This document shows, piece by piece, positions 23,071-35,200 of a stretch of DNA of 64,000 nucleotides. Position numbers and translations under genes: made by a program. The stretch's first letter is position 1; every line of letters starts with the position of its first letter. The notes below the pieces were generated by a model, which ran no database searches, was not told where the DNA came from, and worked only from the letters and a program-made list of their open reading frames with translations. The stretch is from Cryptomeria japonica (taxonomy: Eukaryota > Streptophyta > Pinopsida > Cupressales > Cupressaceae): the NCBI RefSeq assembly GCF_030272615.1, contig NC_081407.1, positions 142,792,897 through 142,856,896 of the forward strand. Reading direction: 5' to 3'.

Positions 23071-24806
23071 CTTGCAACTCAATCAATGCTTTACAATACT
23101 TGTTCATATACTAGACAATAGTATCTTCAATTTCCATTTTCTCATCTTCACTAAAATTGTTACAAAGTCTCTTTATATAAGTCAAAATAACATACTTTCT
23201 TATTTTCTCCAAAATCCTTTCAAGTAAAGTGAGTTTACTTACCGATGGTTTCACATATTTCACAGTAGGAGATCCAACCACTTTTGATTTCTTCCCAATA
23301 GCTCTTAATTCTTTCTTCTCACCTTCAGAATCTATATCTTATTCTTCAACAGTTTCAAGTGTCCTTTGTGCTTGTTGTTTCTTCGTTTTCCTGTATACTT
23401 CTTTCACCTTGGCTGCTTCAACCTCAACTTCCTTAGGTTTTCTTTTGATCTGAATCTTAGCAGTAGGAGGGGGCTTCTCCTTCACCACTGTACTTCCTCT
23501 TTGTCTACTAGTGTTGGTACCGGTTGGGGCACTAGTGGATTCAACCTTTCTTACTTCAAACTTATCTCTAACCTCTGCAATTACCTCTTTAGTAAAACCT
23601 TGTTCAACTGCAAATTATTCCACTTATTTTCTTACCTTCCTTGCAATGACCGGTTTTGTTAACTCAAAATTTACCTCAATAGATTTATCCTTATATGTTC
23701 CAAACCTTGTTGCATTTGGATCTACCAGTGTAGATAGAAGATGATTAGCATAAGAAATCAAAAGATCAACTTCTACATCATAACCCATGGGCATCACCTG
23801 TGATGTCCTAGGTTCTACTACCTCCATCCAACAAGTGCCAATATCAACCATGAAAAAAAAAGAATCTTCATACCTTTTAACAACATGTTCCAGTATGCTT
23901 TCTCTTTCGTGCATCCTCTTCTGAAAAATATTTAAAATATCCCCAAATTACCTTTGTAAACTCATTACCAATCATCTTGATGTTGTTCTTGATTTGTAAT
24001 ATTGCCAGTGTACCTTTTGACCATTGTATATCACCAACACCAGGAAAGGAGTTCTAGAAATAGAAAAATAAACCTATGATCAATTGTCCAAATTTAAATT
24101 TCTTCCTTTTATCCTTCTTGATAGATTCCAGATTTGATATCAACTGGGTTCTCAGAGCTTTAGAAAGATCATAGTCTACCTTTTCTTTTATCATCTGGTA
24201 GGTAGTGTGAATCGCAGCTCCAAGAATATTGTTTGTTCTGCTTGAATGATAAACCCTGTATCCAATGACCATAGATGCAAAATTTACCTCAAGGTCTTCA
24301 ATCTCATTTATAGTCATTGCTCGACCATCCCATTTAGACTTTGTTAATCGGGCGACTTCATCCTTCGGGATTGATCTCAGCACATGAAATTCACTGGTTG
24401 CCCACAATCCGATGACAACATGAATAGCTTCCTTTGTAATCTTATGCAGTCGATCAAGCCACATAAACTAATCATGTATTCTTCTCAAGACATATCTGAT
24501 ATGATCTTCTTCAAATTCATCAAGAAAGTTCAGTGCATGGTAAAAACCTTTGTCGGTAACCCTTCAATATTAATCTTTTATAACTCCTTTCTTATCACAC
24601 AAAGTTCGATACTGATTAAAGATAGAAATAGTTTCCAAATCTTCCAGTTTGCAATGAATAGAGGATCAGACATCTTCCATATGTAATACACCATAGGGTA
24701 CGTTGGATAGGGCTCCAGCTGGATCAGTTTTTGTCGACTTATGTGGATGCCTCTTGAATTTTGGTCGAGGCCTTTCAGTAACATCTACAAAGTGTGGTGT
24801 ATCCAT
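23071..24806 (-). pseudogene. Unknown ORF2 of the SIRE-like element, N-terminal part
   Basis: A likely ATG lies at 24806 (MDTPHFVDVTERPRPKF), followed after stops and shifts by WLDRLHKITKEAIHVVIGLW, SIPKDEVARLTKSKWDGRAM and ASMVIGYRVYHSS. Later come KKFKFGQLIIGLFF (24054-24464) and EPRTSQVMPMGYDVEVDLL (23624-23914). Long conserved-looking blocks separated by scattered lesions indicate a once-functional protein. I do not recognise a catalytic domain. It continues at 8697-10229 beyond the nested element. It follows gag directly, where pol would be expected. Confidence 0.55.
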
Positions 24807-25287
24807 TGCAAAATATGAAACACGACCTTATATTCTCAAATAAATACCTTTTCAACTTCTTCGGTGCTAGGGTTTCCGCACTTTACGGTCTGAATGCACT
24901 TCACCGATTCACTTCTCCATAAATCTCTTCAATCTGCAATCAACCTTGCCAATGCAGTAATCAAAAGCTTTTCTCTGATTTAGTCGCTCTCCAAATTCTC
25001 TCGATAATGCAAAGGTAACAAATTAAACTTGTAAAACACTTTTTTTACCTTCCACAAACTACATTAAATGCTATACCCGGTTGAACAAACCCTAAACATC
25101 GTTCAACCCTAAAACATGCAACCAATTCTCATAAAACATCCAACTTACCAATTTCAACTCAAAATCATTACTCATCATCAAATTACATCTGAATATGCAA
25201 ATTTAACTTACCACATAGTCCTTGAGGGGGTCCGAAAATGGATTTGACAATAAGCTCCCCCTAAGCTTTATTAGTAGCTTAGTTTAC
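24807..25287. other. Spacer between gag and ORF2
   Basis: I see no coding motif. The sequence CTTGAGGGGGTCCGAAAATGG near 25222 is the only notable GC-richer patch. Confidence 0.4.
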
Positions 25288-26582
25288 CTATGAGGGGTTC
25301 TCCACACTAGGTGAAGAATTATAATCTTCTGATGGTTTCTCCTCACTTTTCTTTCTCCATATATTGTTCATCTCTTCTCTGGTTTCCTCCACATCAACCT
25401 TCTTCTTACCTTTCTGGTTAGCTGATTGGTTAACTTGTTGGTTCATTCTTTCTCTGAAAAACTTTGCAAGGTGTCTTGGTTTTTGACAATAAAAACAAGT
25501 CATTCCAGATGCTCTCTAGGGTCTAGCATTGCCTCTACTAGTTCTTCTCTGATGGTTCATAGAAACATGTCCAAAGTTGTGACAAATTGAACAAGTCACA
25601 TTCAATCTATACTCCATATCATAAGTACTAGACTGGTTCACATAAGGTCTCTACCAAGTAGGGTTTCTTCGGTTATTGAAAGATCTCTGCCATTCATAAT
25701 TAGGTCTTTGAATGTTTTCTTTAGACTTACACTCAATAGCTCCATACCCATACTTGTTGCAAGTGTAACAATAGCCATCAAAAGTTCTAGGCTTATATCC
25801 TTCATAAGTATTAGACCTATAACCATCAAAAGAACTAGATCTTCTTCTACAAACAATAGCAGTATGACCTGACTTATGATAATTAAAGCATACTAGTTTG
25901 TAGGGTTTCTTATCAGTGTTCTTCTTTGTCTTAGGTGCATATTTTCATTCATGCATGATGTCCTTAGTACTAGAAGGCTCTCCTTTCTCAAAGGTAGTGT
26001 ATCCCAAGACATGTGTATTTCCATTCTACCTTTGTGACCGGATCTTCTCATCAAACATAGTAGATCTCTTATTTTATTTAGCTAGGATCTCATTAGCTTC
26101 AGCCAACTCCTTAGTAAGATCTTCATTCTTTTTCATAAGACTCTCTCTAAGAGACATATCCATGTCTAGATCAAAAATTTCTTCTTTTTCTTCTTTTTCC
26201 TCATGAAGATGTGCATGCAGAGTACCAATCTCCTGATTTAGTTTAGAGATCTCATGACCTTCTCTCTGATCTTTTCTTCAACAACCCTCCTAGCTTCCAA
26301 CTCTTGACTCATCTTGATAGTTAGGGCTTCCATCTCTCTCCTCATATTTGACTTATCATCATTCAACTTTTCCACATCATTAGTCAATGCATCAATGTTA
26401 GCTTCTTCAGATGAACTATTTTCACTAATTTCATACAGCTTCTCAACTAGCTCTCTCCTCTTAGCCAGTGAAGCTTTATACTTGACCCTTAACTCGCCTA
26501 GGGCTTCTTCAAATTCTGCAAGCTGGTTAGAAATCTCTCTATAACTCATATCCCCCATGATGGCCTTAAAGATCCTTCCCAA
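25288..26582 (-). pseudogene. gag: copia-type gag with four degenerate zinc knuckles
   Basis: The frame starts about 40 bp after the PBS (MGRIFKAIMGDMSYREI) and has a long coiled coil (to about 26238), then LGYTTFEKGEPSSTKD near 25960-26010. Four CCHC-like motifs follow: CFNYHKSGHTAIVC (near 25870), CYTCNKYGYGAIEC (near 25750), CSICHNFGHVSMNH (near 25590) and CFYCQKPRHLAKFF (near 25480). Each lacks one ligand. Gag would coat and package the RNA. Frameshifts and stops interrupt it, so no single frame covers the whole protein. Confidence 0.7.
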
Positions 26583-26606
26583 GTGGTTAAACCTTAAGGG
26601 AATTAG

Positions 26607-26620
26607 GCTCTCATTACCAA
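26607..26620 (-). other. Primer-binding site of the SIRE-like element
   Basis: TGGTAATGAGAGCC on the minus strand differs slightly from the initiator-Met PBS TGGTATCAGAGCC and lies one base from the LTR. Confidence 0.7.
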
Positions 26621-26621
26621 T

Positions 26622-27742
26622 TGATAAACTTATAAGGCACTGAGAGGGGGGGGTGAATCAGTGCAAGCAAAAACAACAACACAAATCTGATCACCATTTT
26701 TATCAATTTGAAACTTAACAAGTATGCAACGAAAAATAACCACATAAACTAACGCCCAATAAACAAATCAACTCATAACACAGTTTTTTTCACATGGAAA
26801 CCCAAATGCGAAAAACCACGGTGGGAATTAGTATGCAAAAGATCAACTATCTGCAGAATAGGGATCTGACTGGTTAAGGTCTTACAATTTCTTTGTTAGG
26901 AGCACACCCAATTAGAAGCTATTACAATAAGGCTTGTTAGGAGCTACCCAACTATGGAATTTAAACAACACAAGTTAATGTGTGACCCTGTTAAGGGATT
27001 TAACCTTCAGACCTATGAGGATCATACCGCACCTTGTTAGGAGTGACCTTGTTACAGGATTTTATCTTGCTGCAACTGTTAGGGAACAACAAGTGACTGA
27101 TCTATTGTTAGCACCTTTGTGCCTATTTAGATATGCTTCAGAGCTACTTCTAACACTGACTAAACATCAATACAGAGCTTCACCTTTCACCACATAATCA
27201 AATTTGCACTAAGGATTTCGTATATAATACATCATCACACAATATACTCCTTTTTTATAAACAACTCTGCTAAGTTGGCTAAGAGCCTTTGGAACAATTT
27301 CCTAGGTTCAATGTATCTAGATAATCTTGCACAATACATTTTACTCATGTCGGCTACAAACAACTTAACTCAAAAATAAAACATTAAGTCTACCAGTTTA
27401 CCGATCTAAGTAATTTTGCTCTACCAGTTTAACTATTCTCTTGATTGACTGGTCTGTACATCATAACTCGATCCAAACTTTGAATATGTTGATGTGGTTC
27501 TATCCATAGACTCATACCAAACCATAAGACTTAACTTTTCACCGATCTTCTGTATCGATCACTTGAACATAGCTCTGTCACTATTTACCAGCTCACTATT
27601 TAACTGCTTCCTCTACTGATTAGGCTTTACAAGTTGGACTAAATGACTTAGGTGACTAACAAAACATGGTAGCCATCAATGAAAAAACAATACAAGTCAA
27701 CACTCAACCTATTACATCAATATCATCGTCATCAAGCCAACA
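26622..27742 (-). repeat. 5' LTR of the SIRE-like element
   Basis: This 1,121-bp LTR matches 7261-8415. It ends AAGCCAACA at 27742, directly followed by the CAATT duplication and the continuation of copy A of the LTR-encoded protein. Confidence 0.88.
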
Positions 27743-27747
27743 CAATT

Positions 27748-29735
27748 ATGGACTTCAATATGGAACTGCAGATTTGTTAGGTCCAGTTACATTCATTTTG
27801 AAGAATAATTTATGAAAACTTTATACAGGTTTAATGATTACCCTTACAATTTTGCACTCTCAAAAAATAAAAAATGATTCCTAAGTCCTGCAAATTTTGG
27901 AGGACCTAAAACCTTAAAACACAACTGGGGTGACTGGTATTACTTTTTTGATGTGACTATGATTAGAGTCTATGGCTTTGAAGGATCTCCTTTATTGTTA
28001 CCCAAGACAGTGCCTAACATAATAGCCTATTTAGAGATCATAAGGCAGATGGGGGATTCAAGCCATATGCATTTAGGATCGCATGACAAACAGGCTTTTA
28101 TGTTGGGAACCTTATGTGTTGGTGAGACATTGTCAATGGGAGAGAGGGGCAAGAGCTCACATGGAGTAAAATGGTTCAATATGATATAAAGTTGGGTGCT
28201 CCAAGGAAGAACTTTGATCTTGAAGGATATATGCATTCAGCTAGAAAGAAACAAAAAATTGGTGATTCTAAGTATATCCCATATATGAGGGATCATTTGA
28301 TTAGAAACATGGATGAAAAGGAGGCCAGATTGACCATTGATAACCACAACATGGAGATGGATCAAAAGGAAAGGGAGAGGTAGACTATTAACGTGTCATT
28401 TTTAGAAGATGAAGAGTCATCAGAAGGTGATGAGGTTTCATTTGAGCAGTTCTCCAAAATGTTGATCGAGGAACAAGTATCACCTGTTAGGGATCTTGAT
28501 GATGAAGTTCCAATAGAAGAAGATCCAAGACAATTGGCCTCCAAAGATTTTATATCTTGTGATAATTTCATAAAGTCTCCTGAATTCATGTCCTTTTTGT
28601 ATAAAGTAAAAGGGAAAGCAATTAGAGAAAGTGTTGGAGAGGTGGATACCTCTAATGAGAAATAATTGTCGACTACTCTGGATAATGAAATAGAATGGGA
28701 AATGGGCAAATTGACTCCTGACAGAAGAAGAAAACTACTTGAAGAAGCAAGGGTCCCTATCTTTTGTGGGTGGGATATGAATTCAACATTAGTGTTTGAT
28801 AGTTTCCTTCATAATATTGATGCAAAATAAAAGTTATCTCCAAAAGGTGTGACCCAAGTATACATGGGGTCATTGTACAATCTTGATAAGCAATCTATGT
28901 TGATCTAGTTACTATATCCTCCAAACAAGAAACCCATAGTGATTGATACACAAAAGGCCTTCAGACATATCATGACCTTGAATGTTGGTGAAACTGGCCC
29001 CATAGTTACAACTGATTTAAGGGTGAATATTTCTAAATTAAATAAAGCTCAAATTCAATTATTGTTGAGAGAGAACAAGTCTAGTAAACTTGAAAATATC
29101 AGGCTGAATAAAGAAATTGATCATCTAAAGGAAATATTGAAACAAAAGGAACCACAAAGATTGTTAATATAAGGTGAGAGCTCACAACCTCAAACCAAGG
29201 CTAGTAAATTGGAGAAACCAAAAGTGAAACCATGCCAGTGATTATTCAAAAAAGGTTTACTAACATGATGACATGGATGGACAAGTACTGAGATGTTAAC
29301 ACTAAGAATCAAATTGTTATTGAGGAACATGAAAGATTGGATCAACAATTGAATGGGAGATTCAAAGAGATCCAGGGCAGAGATGAAGCAGATCTTTAGG
29401 CCATGCAGAATTGTGAGAGACCGATGAAAGTACATAAAGGGTATCTAGAGACACTGAGATATGAGGGAGATGATTTCCTTAGTGACGGATCAAACAACAT
29501 CACACCCCTTCTTGATGAAGATGGATATCAAAAAGAGAAGGTGGATTGGATATGAGAATGTCAACATGTGCTCAAGGATGCATGGAAGGCTTCCAAGAAT
29601 GAAGATGTTGATGGGGTGGCGAAACATATCGAAAGCATGGTGCTAATGGAAATAGAGGCTCGAGATATTATCCATGATTGTCACACCCAATATAATGAGA
29701 AATACTTTGCACATTTAACTAGTGTGCATTTATGT
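27748..29735 (+). pseudogene. LTR-encoded protein of unknown function, C-terminal part (copy C, continues copy A)
   Basis: The sequence resumes right after PVQLW and carries HNWGDWY (near 27915), RVYGFEGSP (27953 onward), YLEIIRQMG and NFDLEGYMHSARK. An acidic linker (LEDEESSEGDEVSFEQFSKM) and NFIKSPEFMSFLY follow. LTPDRRRKLLEEARVPIFCG, with a WDM near 28770, is the counterpart of the AGV-WDI block. A coiled-coil tail extends to about 29735. Stops and at least one frameshift occur. Together with 6317-7255 it gives about 970 codons. The acidic linker is shared almost unchanged with the 3' LTR copy at 59685-59912. Confidence 0.75.
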
Positions 29736-30581
29736 TTAACTATATGATTAGTTTTCTTTAAGTATTTAGTTTATTTCCAGGAGACTTCTTTCAAAGGGTG
29801 TGACCCTTTGATATGTTATAAGGTACTCAATGTAATCATCTGAAAAGGAGGGGAGAAGTTTTTAGCAAGTTTTCTAAAATTTAAGTTTCAAGCAGTTTGA
29901 TGTTTCAAGAACAAGACTTCATTTCAAAGTAATACAAAGAGATCAGTTTCCTTATTTGTAAATTGTATTGTGGAATCTTTCATTTTTCAAATCAGTTCTT
30001 TGTTATAATTATCTATGGTTGATAATTGCTACTCTAAGTCACCATGTAAAGAAATTGTGTGATGTTACGTAGTTGGAGCATCAAGATACATCTGAGAATT
30101 GTTTTGCCTGTTGTGTCTTGTTTAATTGGTCTTTCATAAGGAAAGTTAAATTTAATTAAACTAACTGTGAAAAACATCATATAGTTATATAGCATTGCAG
30201 GTTGGGTAGTTGATAGATCCATCCAAAAGAGGATTTAAAAATTGTCTTTCAAAGTTATATATAGGGTTTGCAAGTGAATGAATCTATTGCCCAAAAGAAA
30301 TAAGGCACTAGTCTAATAACTTACAAATTTCAATTTAAATCAGTTATCCACATTTTCTCAGTTTCATTTTTATGTAAATAGGAGGCATAAGTAGAAGTTA
30401 GAAGAAAAGATAGCTCATAAATTAGACAGTAGGAATCATATTAGAGAAAGGATAATCAGTCAAAAAGATCACCAAAGGGAGTAGGAGAGATCAGATAGTT
30501 GAAATCAATAAAATAATTTATTGCAAAGGTATATGCCACTTTGAGATAAACCTAGAAGAAGAAAGTGCAGTGTGAAAGGTG

Positions 30582-30665
30582 CTATAAAAAGCACCAAGTT
30601 GGAGAGCCAGCTAGTGAGTAGGTACACCCGCCTAGGTTCTGCATAGCCTAAAGTGAGGGATTTAG
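30582..30665 (+). promoter_or_regulatory. Putative promoter of the plus-strand gypsy: TATA box and conserved start block
   Basis: CTATAAAAA at 30582-30590 is followed by GTAGGTACACCCGCCTAGG (30615-30635) and GCCTAAAGTGAG. The TATA lies about 193 bp before the LTR end, as in the solo LTR. This LTR is the upstream one, so the TATA would drive the genomic RNA. Confidence 0.6.
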
Positions 30666-30776
30666 CAACCTTGAAAGGTTCACTCTATTAGTAGGGCAAA
30701 TCAATTGGTAGATTTAATCATTGAGCAAGGCATACTCATAGAATTTTCCAATCTATTTATTTCAGAACCAATTGAT

Positions 30777-30798
30777 TGGCGACTTCATTGGCGAGAAC
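30777..30798 (+). other. Primer-binding site of the plus-strand gypsy
   Basis: TGGCGACTTCATTGGCGA directly follows the 5' LTR. TGGCGACTC-type PBSs are characteristic of plant Tat/Ogre-lineage gypsy elements. The second half looks mutated relative to TGGGGA in the related element at 44461. Confidence 0.65.
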
Positions 30799-31074
30799 AA
30801 ACAAAGAAGGAACTTTGTTGTGGGAAAACACTTATGAGAAAATAATAACAAGATATTCCTCTTAAAAAGAGGTGGTGTCTCTGATATAAGAAAACATATT
30901 TGCATCTACGGTAGAAGGTTCATGAGATAAGGAATTCCCCTCATACAATTGGAGTTCAATCAAAAAATAAATTAAACCAATCTAAAGAAAATCAACTCAC
31001 AAAACAGTCCAACAGGGCCTAAAAATCTATTCCTTGATGAACGATATAATTAGCATAACGCTGAGAAGGAATGT

Positions 31075-31262
31075 ATTCAAAATCCATCTTTCAACTCACA
31101 AAAAGATCTATTTTCAGTTGATAGGGGAGGTGAAGACATGTATTTAACCGTTGTAGAGAGAGCATGGAAACATAGAGTTCATCCACAAGGAAGAGCTAAT
31201 ACTCCTCCTAGTTTCTCTTCTAGACCCTCTAGCTCATATTTGAGAGATTCTAGAATAAATTC
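31075..31262 (+). pseudogene. gag: gag N-terminus of the plus-strand gypsy (first piece)
   Basis: An open frame with VERAWKHRVHPQGRANTPPS and SYLRDSRIN runs into the AATTC target site. The same frame resumes at 50483 on the far side of the 31263-50477 insertion. This continuity across 19 kb confirms the nesting. Confidence 0.65.
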
Positions 31263-31390
31263 TGTTGTCTTCAAAATCTGATTCCCTTTAACATCCTCAA
31301 ATTAATATGGTTTAAAGCTTGGTACAGAAGAGATATCAAGGATAAGGAAATTTTCAAGGCAACATATGACAAGGTTTGGATAGACCTTCT

Positions 31391-31430
31391 ACACTTCGGG
31401 CTTCCTCGGAGCCTAGGTGGGTATACCTTT
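31391..31430 (-). promoter_or_regulatory. Conserved LTR 3' block (3' LTR copy)
   Basis: On the minus strand it reads GGTATACCCACCTAGGCTCC, close to GGTATACCCGCCTAGGTCCT in the solo LTR, and lies about 165 bp from the LTR end. I find no clear TATA box at the expected position here. Confidence 0.5.
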
Positions 31431-32201
31431 GTGAATTAAATTCACACTTTCGAACATAAACCCACAGCAAACCAGTCCAGAAAACCAGTGGATTTATTCA
31501 CCTTGAAATCAACTGAAAACAAAGGATAGAAATTGTACTTAATCTTAGCATTTCGAACAACAAAGAATGCAATAAACAACTTCAGTTAATACTAGTGCCT
31601 TATCCAAGGTCACAAAGTCATCTAAACTTAGATAAAACTCCTTAAACAACACATCTTTATATTACCCATCGGTTTGGTTTCTATTAAGCCTTATATATGC
31701 CTGACACATATGAGAATTCAAGCATTCCAAACTAAGCTATGGTCCTCAGAATTCAAAGTTCCTCCCAAAGAAATTACTGGTATGAGTGATATTGCGTATT
31801 TAATTTCCCTCCTAAAGAGAAAAGCTAATAAGCACTTATACTAAAATTGCCTTGCAATTCCATTCAAACAAAACAACCCTTGATTATTCAAAATGAAAAC
31901 AGTAAATAAAGTCATGAATAAACTTGAAGATAACACAAAGCTTTACTCAAAACCGATGGCCTGTATATTGATATTCAGTTCAAGAAAAATTACAATAAAT
32001 TCTGATTCTCCATTAAACTTAGAAAAGCTCAGATAAATTTCTGCAGCGTTTTCTTACAAAATTTTTGTGATCTCTCCTCCTCTAGTCCTGGTATCCATTT
32101 ATAACAACATGGATGCACAAAGCTTTGGACCTTTCGAGGAGAGTTTGTTACAATTATTTCTTTTCAAAAATTAAGAGGTTACAAATTTTCCACAAAAATA
32201 G

Positions 32202-35200
32202 TTACGAGCTCTTTTCAGCCTCTACAATTTGTTCAATAGGCTGTTCGGTTGCAACCTCTTCTGTCTTTTCAGGGGCACTCTCCAACTGTTCCGGATCATG
32301 GGTGGCATACTTAATTTCCCACTCACCATATATCTCTTCTGTCGGCCATGAAAAATTAATCACATCATCTTTAATCTTAGTCAACCGTTTCCAAGAATTT
32401 CTCAGTTTGTTGAATTCTGAATTAAGAAAACCATAATGTGATTTAATTTTCTCTATTTCCTGTATTGTCACAACAAAGAAAGAAGTATCATCAAGATCAA
32501 TGATTCCTTTAACCATTGCTGACAATTTAACTTCTATCTCCTTAAGCCATATTCGCTTGTCTTTTAACTGATCCGAATTAGCAAAAATTCTTGGGAGCAA
32601 CTCAAAAACTTGATCAGTGTATTCCTTCTTACACAAATTAACCTTTCTATCCACATTATCCACTTCTGTTGCCAACTTTCATAAAGCTTTAGTGACATCA
32701 GAAGTGGATTTGATAATAGGATTGGCTCTCGCTTCATCACAGGATACACACATGAATTCTAGATCTTGCTCCCTAGGCCTCCATCTGTCAAAGATGGGTG
32801 TCAAAATGACCTTATCTCCCCTTAGCTCATTCCATATCTCGATAATTTTTCCCACATTGTTGTAAAGCAATGAGGCATTTATTGTATCTGCAAAACTGGA
32901 GATTGTGGCTCTTACCTTTTCCTCATATTTCCCCGCATATAAGGCCTGAGCTTGTTTCAGGTTTTCTAGTTCTTGAGGAGTAATCTCAATCATTTGAGAG
33001 CTGGAGGGTGCTGGCGATGGTGGAAATTAGATGATAGGGCTAGTAGGCGGAGGTCTTGCAGGAGAAGAGGAAATCATTAGTGTTGAAGACTCACCTTGTT
33101 GGTGCTGTCCCATCAGTTGGCTCTGCAATTTGGCAATGATGCTATCTTTGCCTCTTACCTCCTCCTTGGCACTGTTATAGGCCTTTAAAACTGTTTCCAA
33201 CTTAATTTGGAGGGCCTCCTTCTCTTTGGCTTCCTTCTCTGCCACTGCAACACTGAATTTTGTAGTTTCTAACACAGTACTTGCAGCCTCTACTACCCCT
33301 GTACTCTGCACTCTTTTTACCATCATTCCACCAAGGTAACTTGACCCTGGGGTGTCTTTGCCTTTCTTGCTCTCATTTCTCTTGAGAGACCACATGACTA
33401 GTGTAGCATTATCCTTATTAAAGGTAACCCCTTCCATAGGTTTGGTCTCTTTCCTTACTGCATCTAACACTAGGGCATCAGCAATATCCCACTCTGGCAA
33501 GATAAGCACTCCAGCTTGTGCTACTAGATCTCTTCCCTGCTTAGCAGTGATGGTTTTGAATTCTTCCATCATTTCCTATTTTATTTCTTCCTCCACTGAT
33601 GCTGGATCTTTATTAGGCTGCTCAACCTTTCTTGTCTCATATCTAGCATTATATCTATCTATATGTTGTTTCCAAATGAATTGCATAAATGCTTCCGATG
33701 TGACAAAGTTGTCATCAGCTAAAAAGGCACTACTTGCCTTTTTTATCTCTGGATCTCACTCTTGGCCTTTGAGTTCAGTGGAGGTAATATCCATTTTAGC
33801 ATCAATGGGCTCTTCTGGCATCCCTTCCTCCACTTCATCATAGGTGTATGCAATTTCCCCTAAGCTTCCCAACTGCAAGAGGTGTTCAGCCACTGCTTGT
33901 TCATCTCCTATATGGATAGGGGATTGGGATGGGGAATACAAGGGTGTATCTGATTGCACTTCCTTCCCCACCCTTTGTCTCTTTGGGCTGTCTTGGATGT
34001 CAATGACATCTTGTATCTTCCTCTTTCCTTTGGATGTAGAGGGCTCCCCTGTTGTAGGCACCAACACACTATAACCTGATTTCTTATGCAATGTGTAGTC
34101 ACCAGGAGGAATTGCCTTGCTGGAAGTTGACCTGCTTAGGATCACTTTGGCCTTTTTAGGGTTGCTTTTAATCACAACTTCCCTCTTCTCCTTTAGTTTT
34201 TGCATTACATCTTCAAAGCAAACAATCAAAAACTTTATTTTTTCTTCCAATGGGAAGAAGCTAGACAATGGGTCATAGCTAGCATCAAATTGATGCACAA
34301 AATCCAAGGCTTTCTTGTAAGCCACCGACTTTTCTTTCCTTAATTCCTGCTCATCTAAATCAAATTCATTTCTGATGAGGTCTTCGGGAAATTGGAATTG
34401 ATGAGGCCTACCTCTGCATGCTACCTTCTTCCTGAACACACCGTTGAAGAAGTCCTCTGGATCAGCACACCTGGACACTATAGTAGATAAATGGTAAAGT
34501 TTGAGGAAATCCTCAAAACAATTCCAGCCTCCCTTTGTTATTACGAATTGGTGGGCTATGGTAGCTACAGGGAAAATAGTCCCTTTACCTCTGCCTGTTA
34601 ACTCTGCCTCTTGTAGGCCACCAATTTGTCTAAGGATCTCCGCTATTCTTACTTTGAGAGGGACCCGATAAGGTAACAAAAATGGAGTACCCCTGAAAAC
34701 CAAAAACTCTGAAAACTGTAGAGACTGGATATAAATACATGTCGCCCCAGTTATGAACAATTTTGATGCTCTCTGCGAATTCTGTTGGCCTTAGGAATTC
34801 CAGAAGAACCTTGGGGACCCTTGGGTTATCAGAGCAAAGGAGAGTCCTTATTTTAGGTGCAAAATATTTATCAAACTTTAGGAAACTAGCATCCTCTCTG
34901 TCCCATGACAACACAGTACTCCATAATTGTACTGGCATTTTCTCTCCTTCCTTCTCTTTAACCAGGTCTAGTCCACTGGTGAAATAATCACTACCTTTGA
35001 AGAGAAAAAAGGTGCATTAAGAGTGAATACCTTCCGAAAGGTCTATCCACCTTTCCATTCTTTATTCCTATCAACCCTCCATGGATAGCATCGACAATGA
35101 AAGAAGCATAATCAAATGTGATAGCAAGACAAGGATTCAAAATCTGAACAATCATTAGCAAGTAATGATTGGGCATATCTGCATCAGCATCCTCTCCTAA

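Larger units (their letters stand above)
7261..27742 (-). mobile_element. SIRE-like copia derivative with gag and an unknown ORF but no pol
   Basis: LTRs are at 7261-8415 and 26622-27742 with TSD CAATT at 7256-7260 and 27743-27747. A PBS related to initiator Met (TGGTAATGAGAGCC, minus strand, about 26607-26620) gives minus orientation. Removing the nested 10230-23065 element leaves an interior of about 5.4 kb. It holds a gag with four zinc-knuckle-like motifs, then a second protein I do not recognise, then three purine tracts before the 3' LTR. No protease, integrase or RT motif was found. GGGGGAG tracts ahead of a TGTTGG LTR are typical of the SIRE/Maximus lineage, so I infer a non-autonomous relative. 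Confidence 0.8.
4947..30775 (+). repeat. 5' LTR of the plus-strand gypsy, split by a 20-kb insertion
   Basis: The LTR consists of 4947-7260 and 27748-30775, about 5.3 kb once the insertion and one CAATT copy are removed. It aligns along its length with 56757-62764. In order it holds a 1.37-kb motif-rich leader, a long sense frame (6317 onward), about 0.85 kb without a frame, a TATA box at 30582, a conserved block at 30615-30665, and the LTR end. The end is degenerate (AACCAATTGA where the 3' LTR has AACCAACAAACA), so it is placed by the following PBS. Confidence 0.8.

Noticed and set aside
33352-33843. 163-codon plus-strand frame (repeated at 46573-47064)
   Set aside because: It is antisense to the LTR-encoded protein, appears in both LTRs because the LTRs are duplicates, and has no recognisable domain.
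34630-34938. A separate 102-codon protein overlapping the 334-codon frame at 33756-34760
   Set aside because: The overlap results from one extra A near 34695 in copy E; copy F reads through in one frame.
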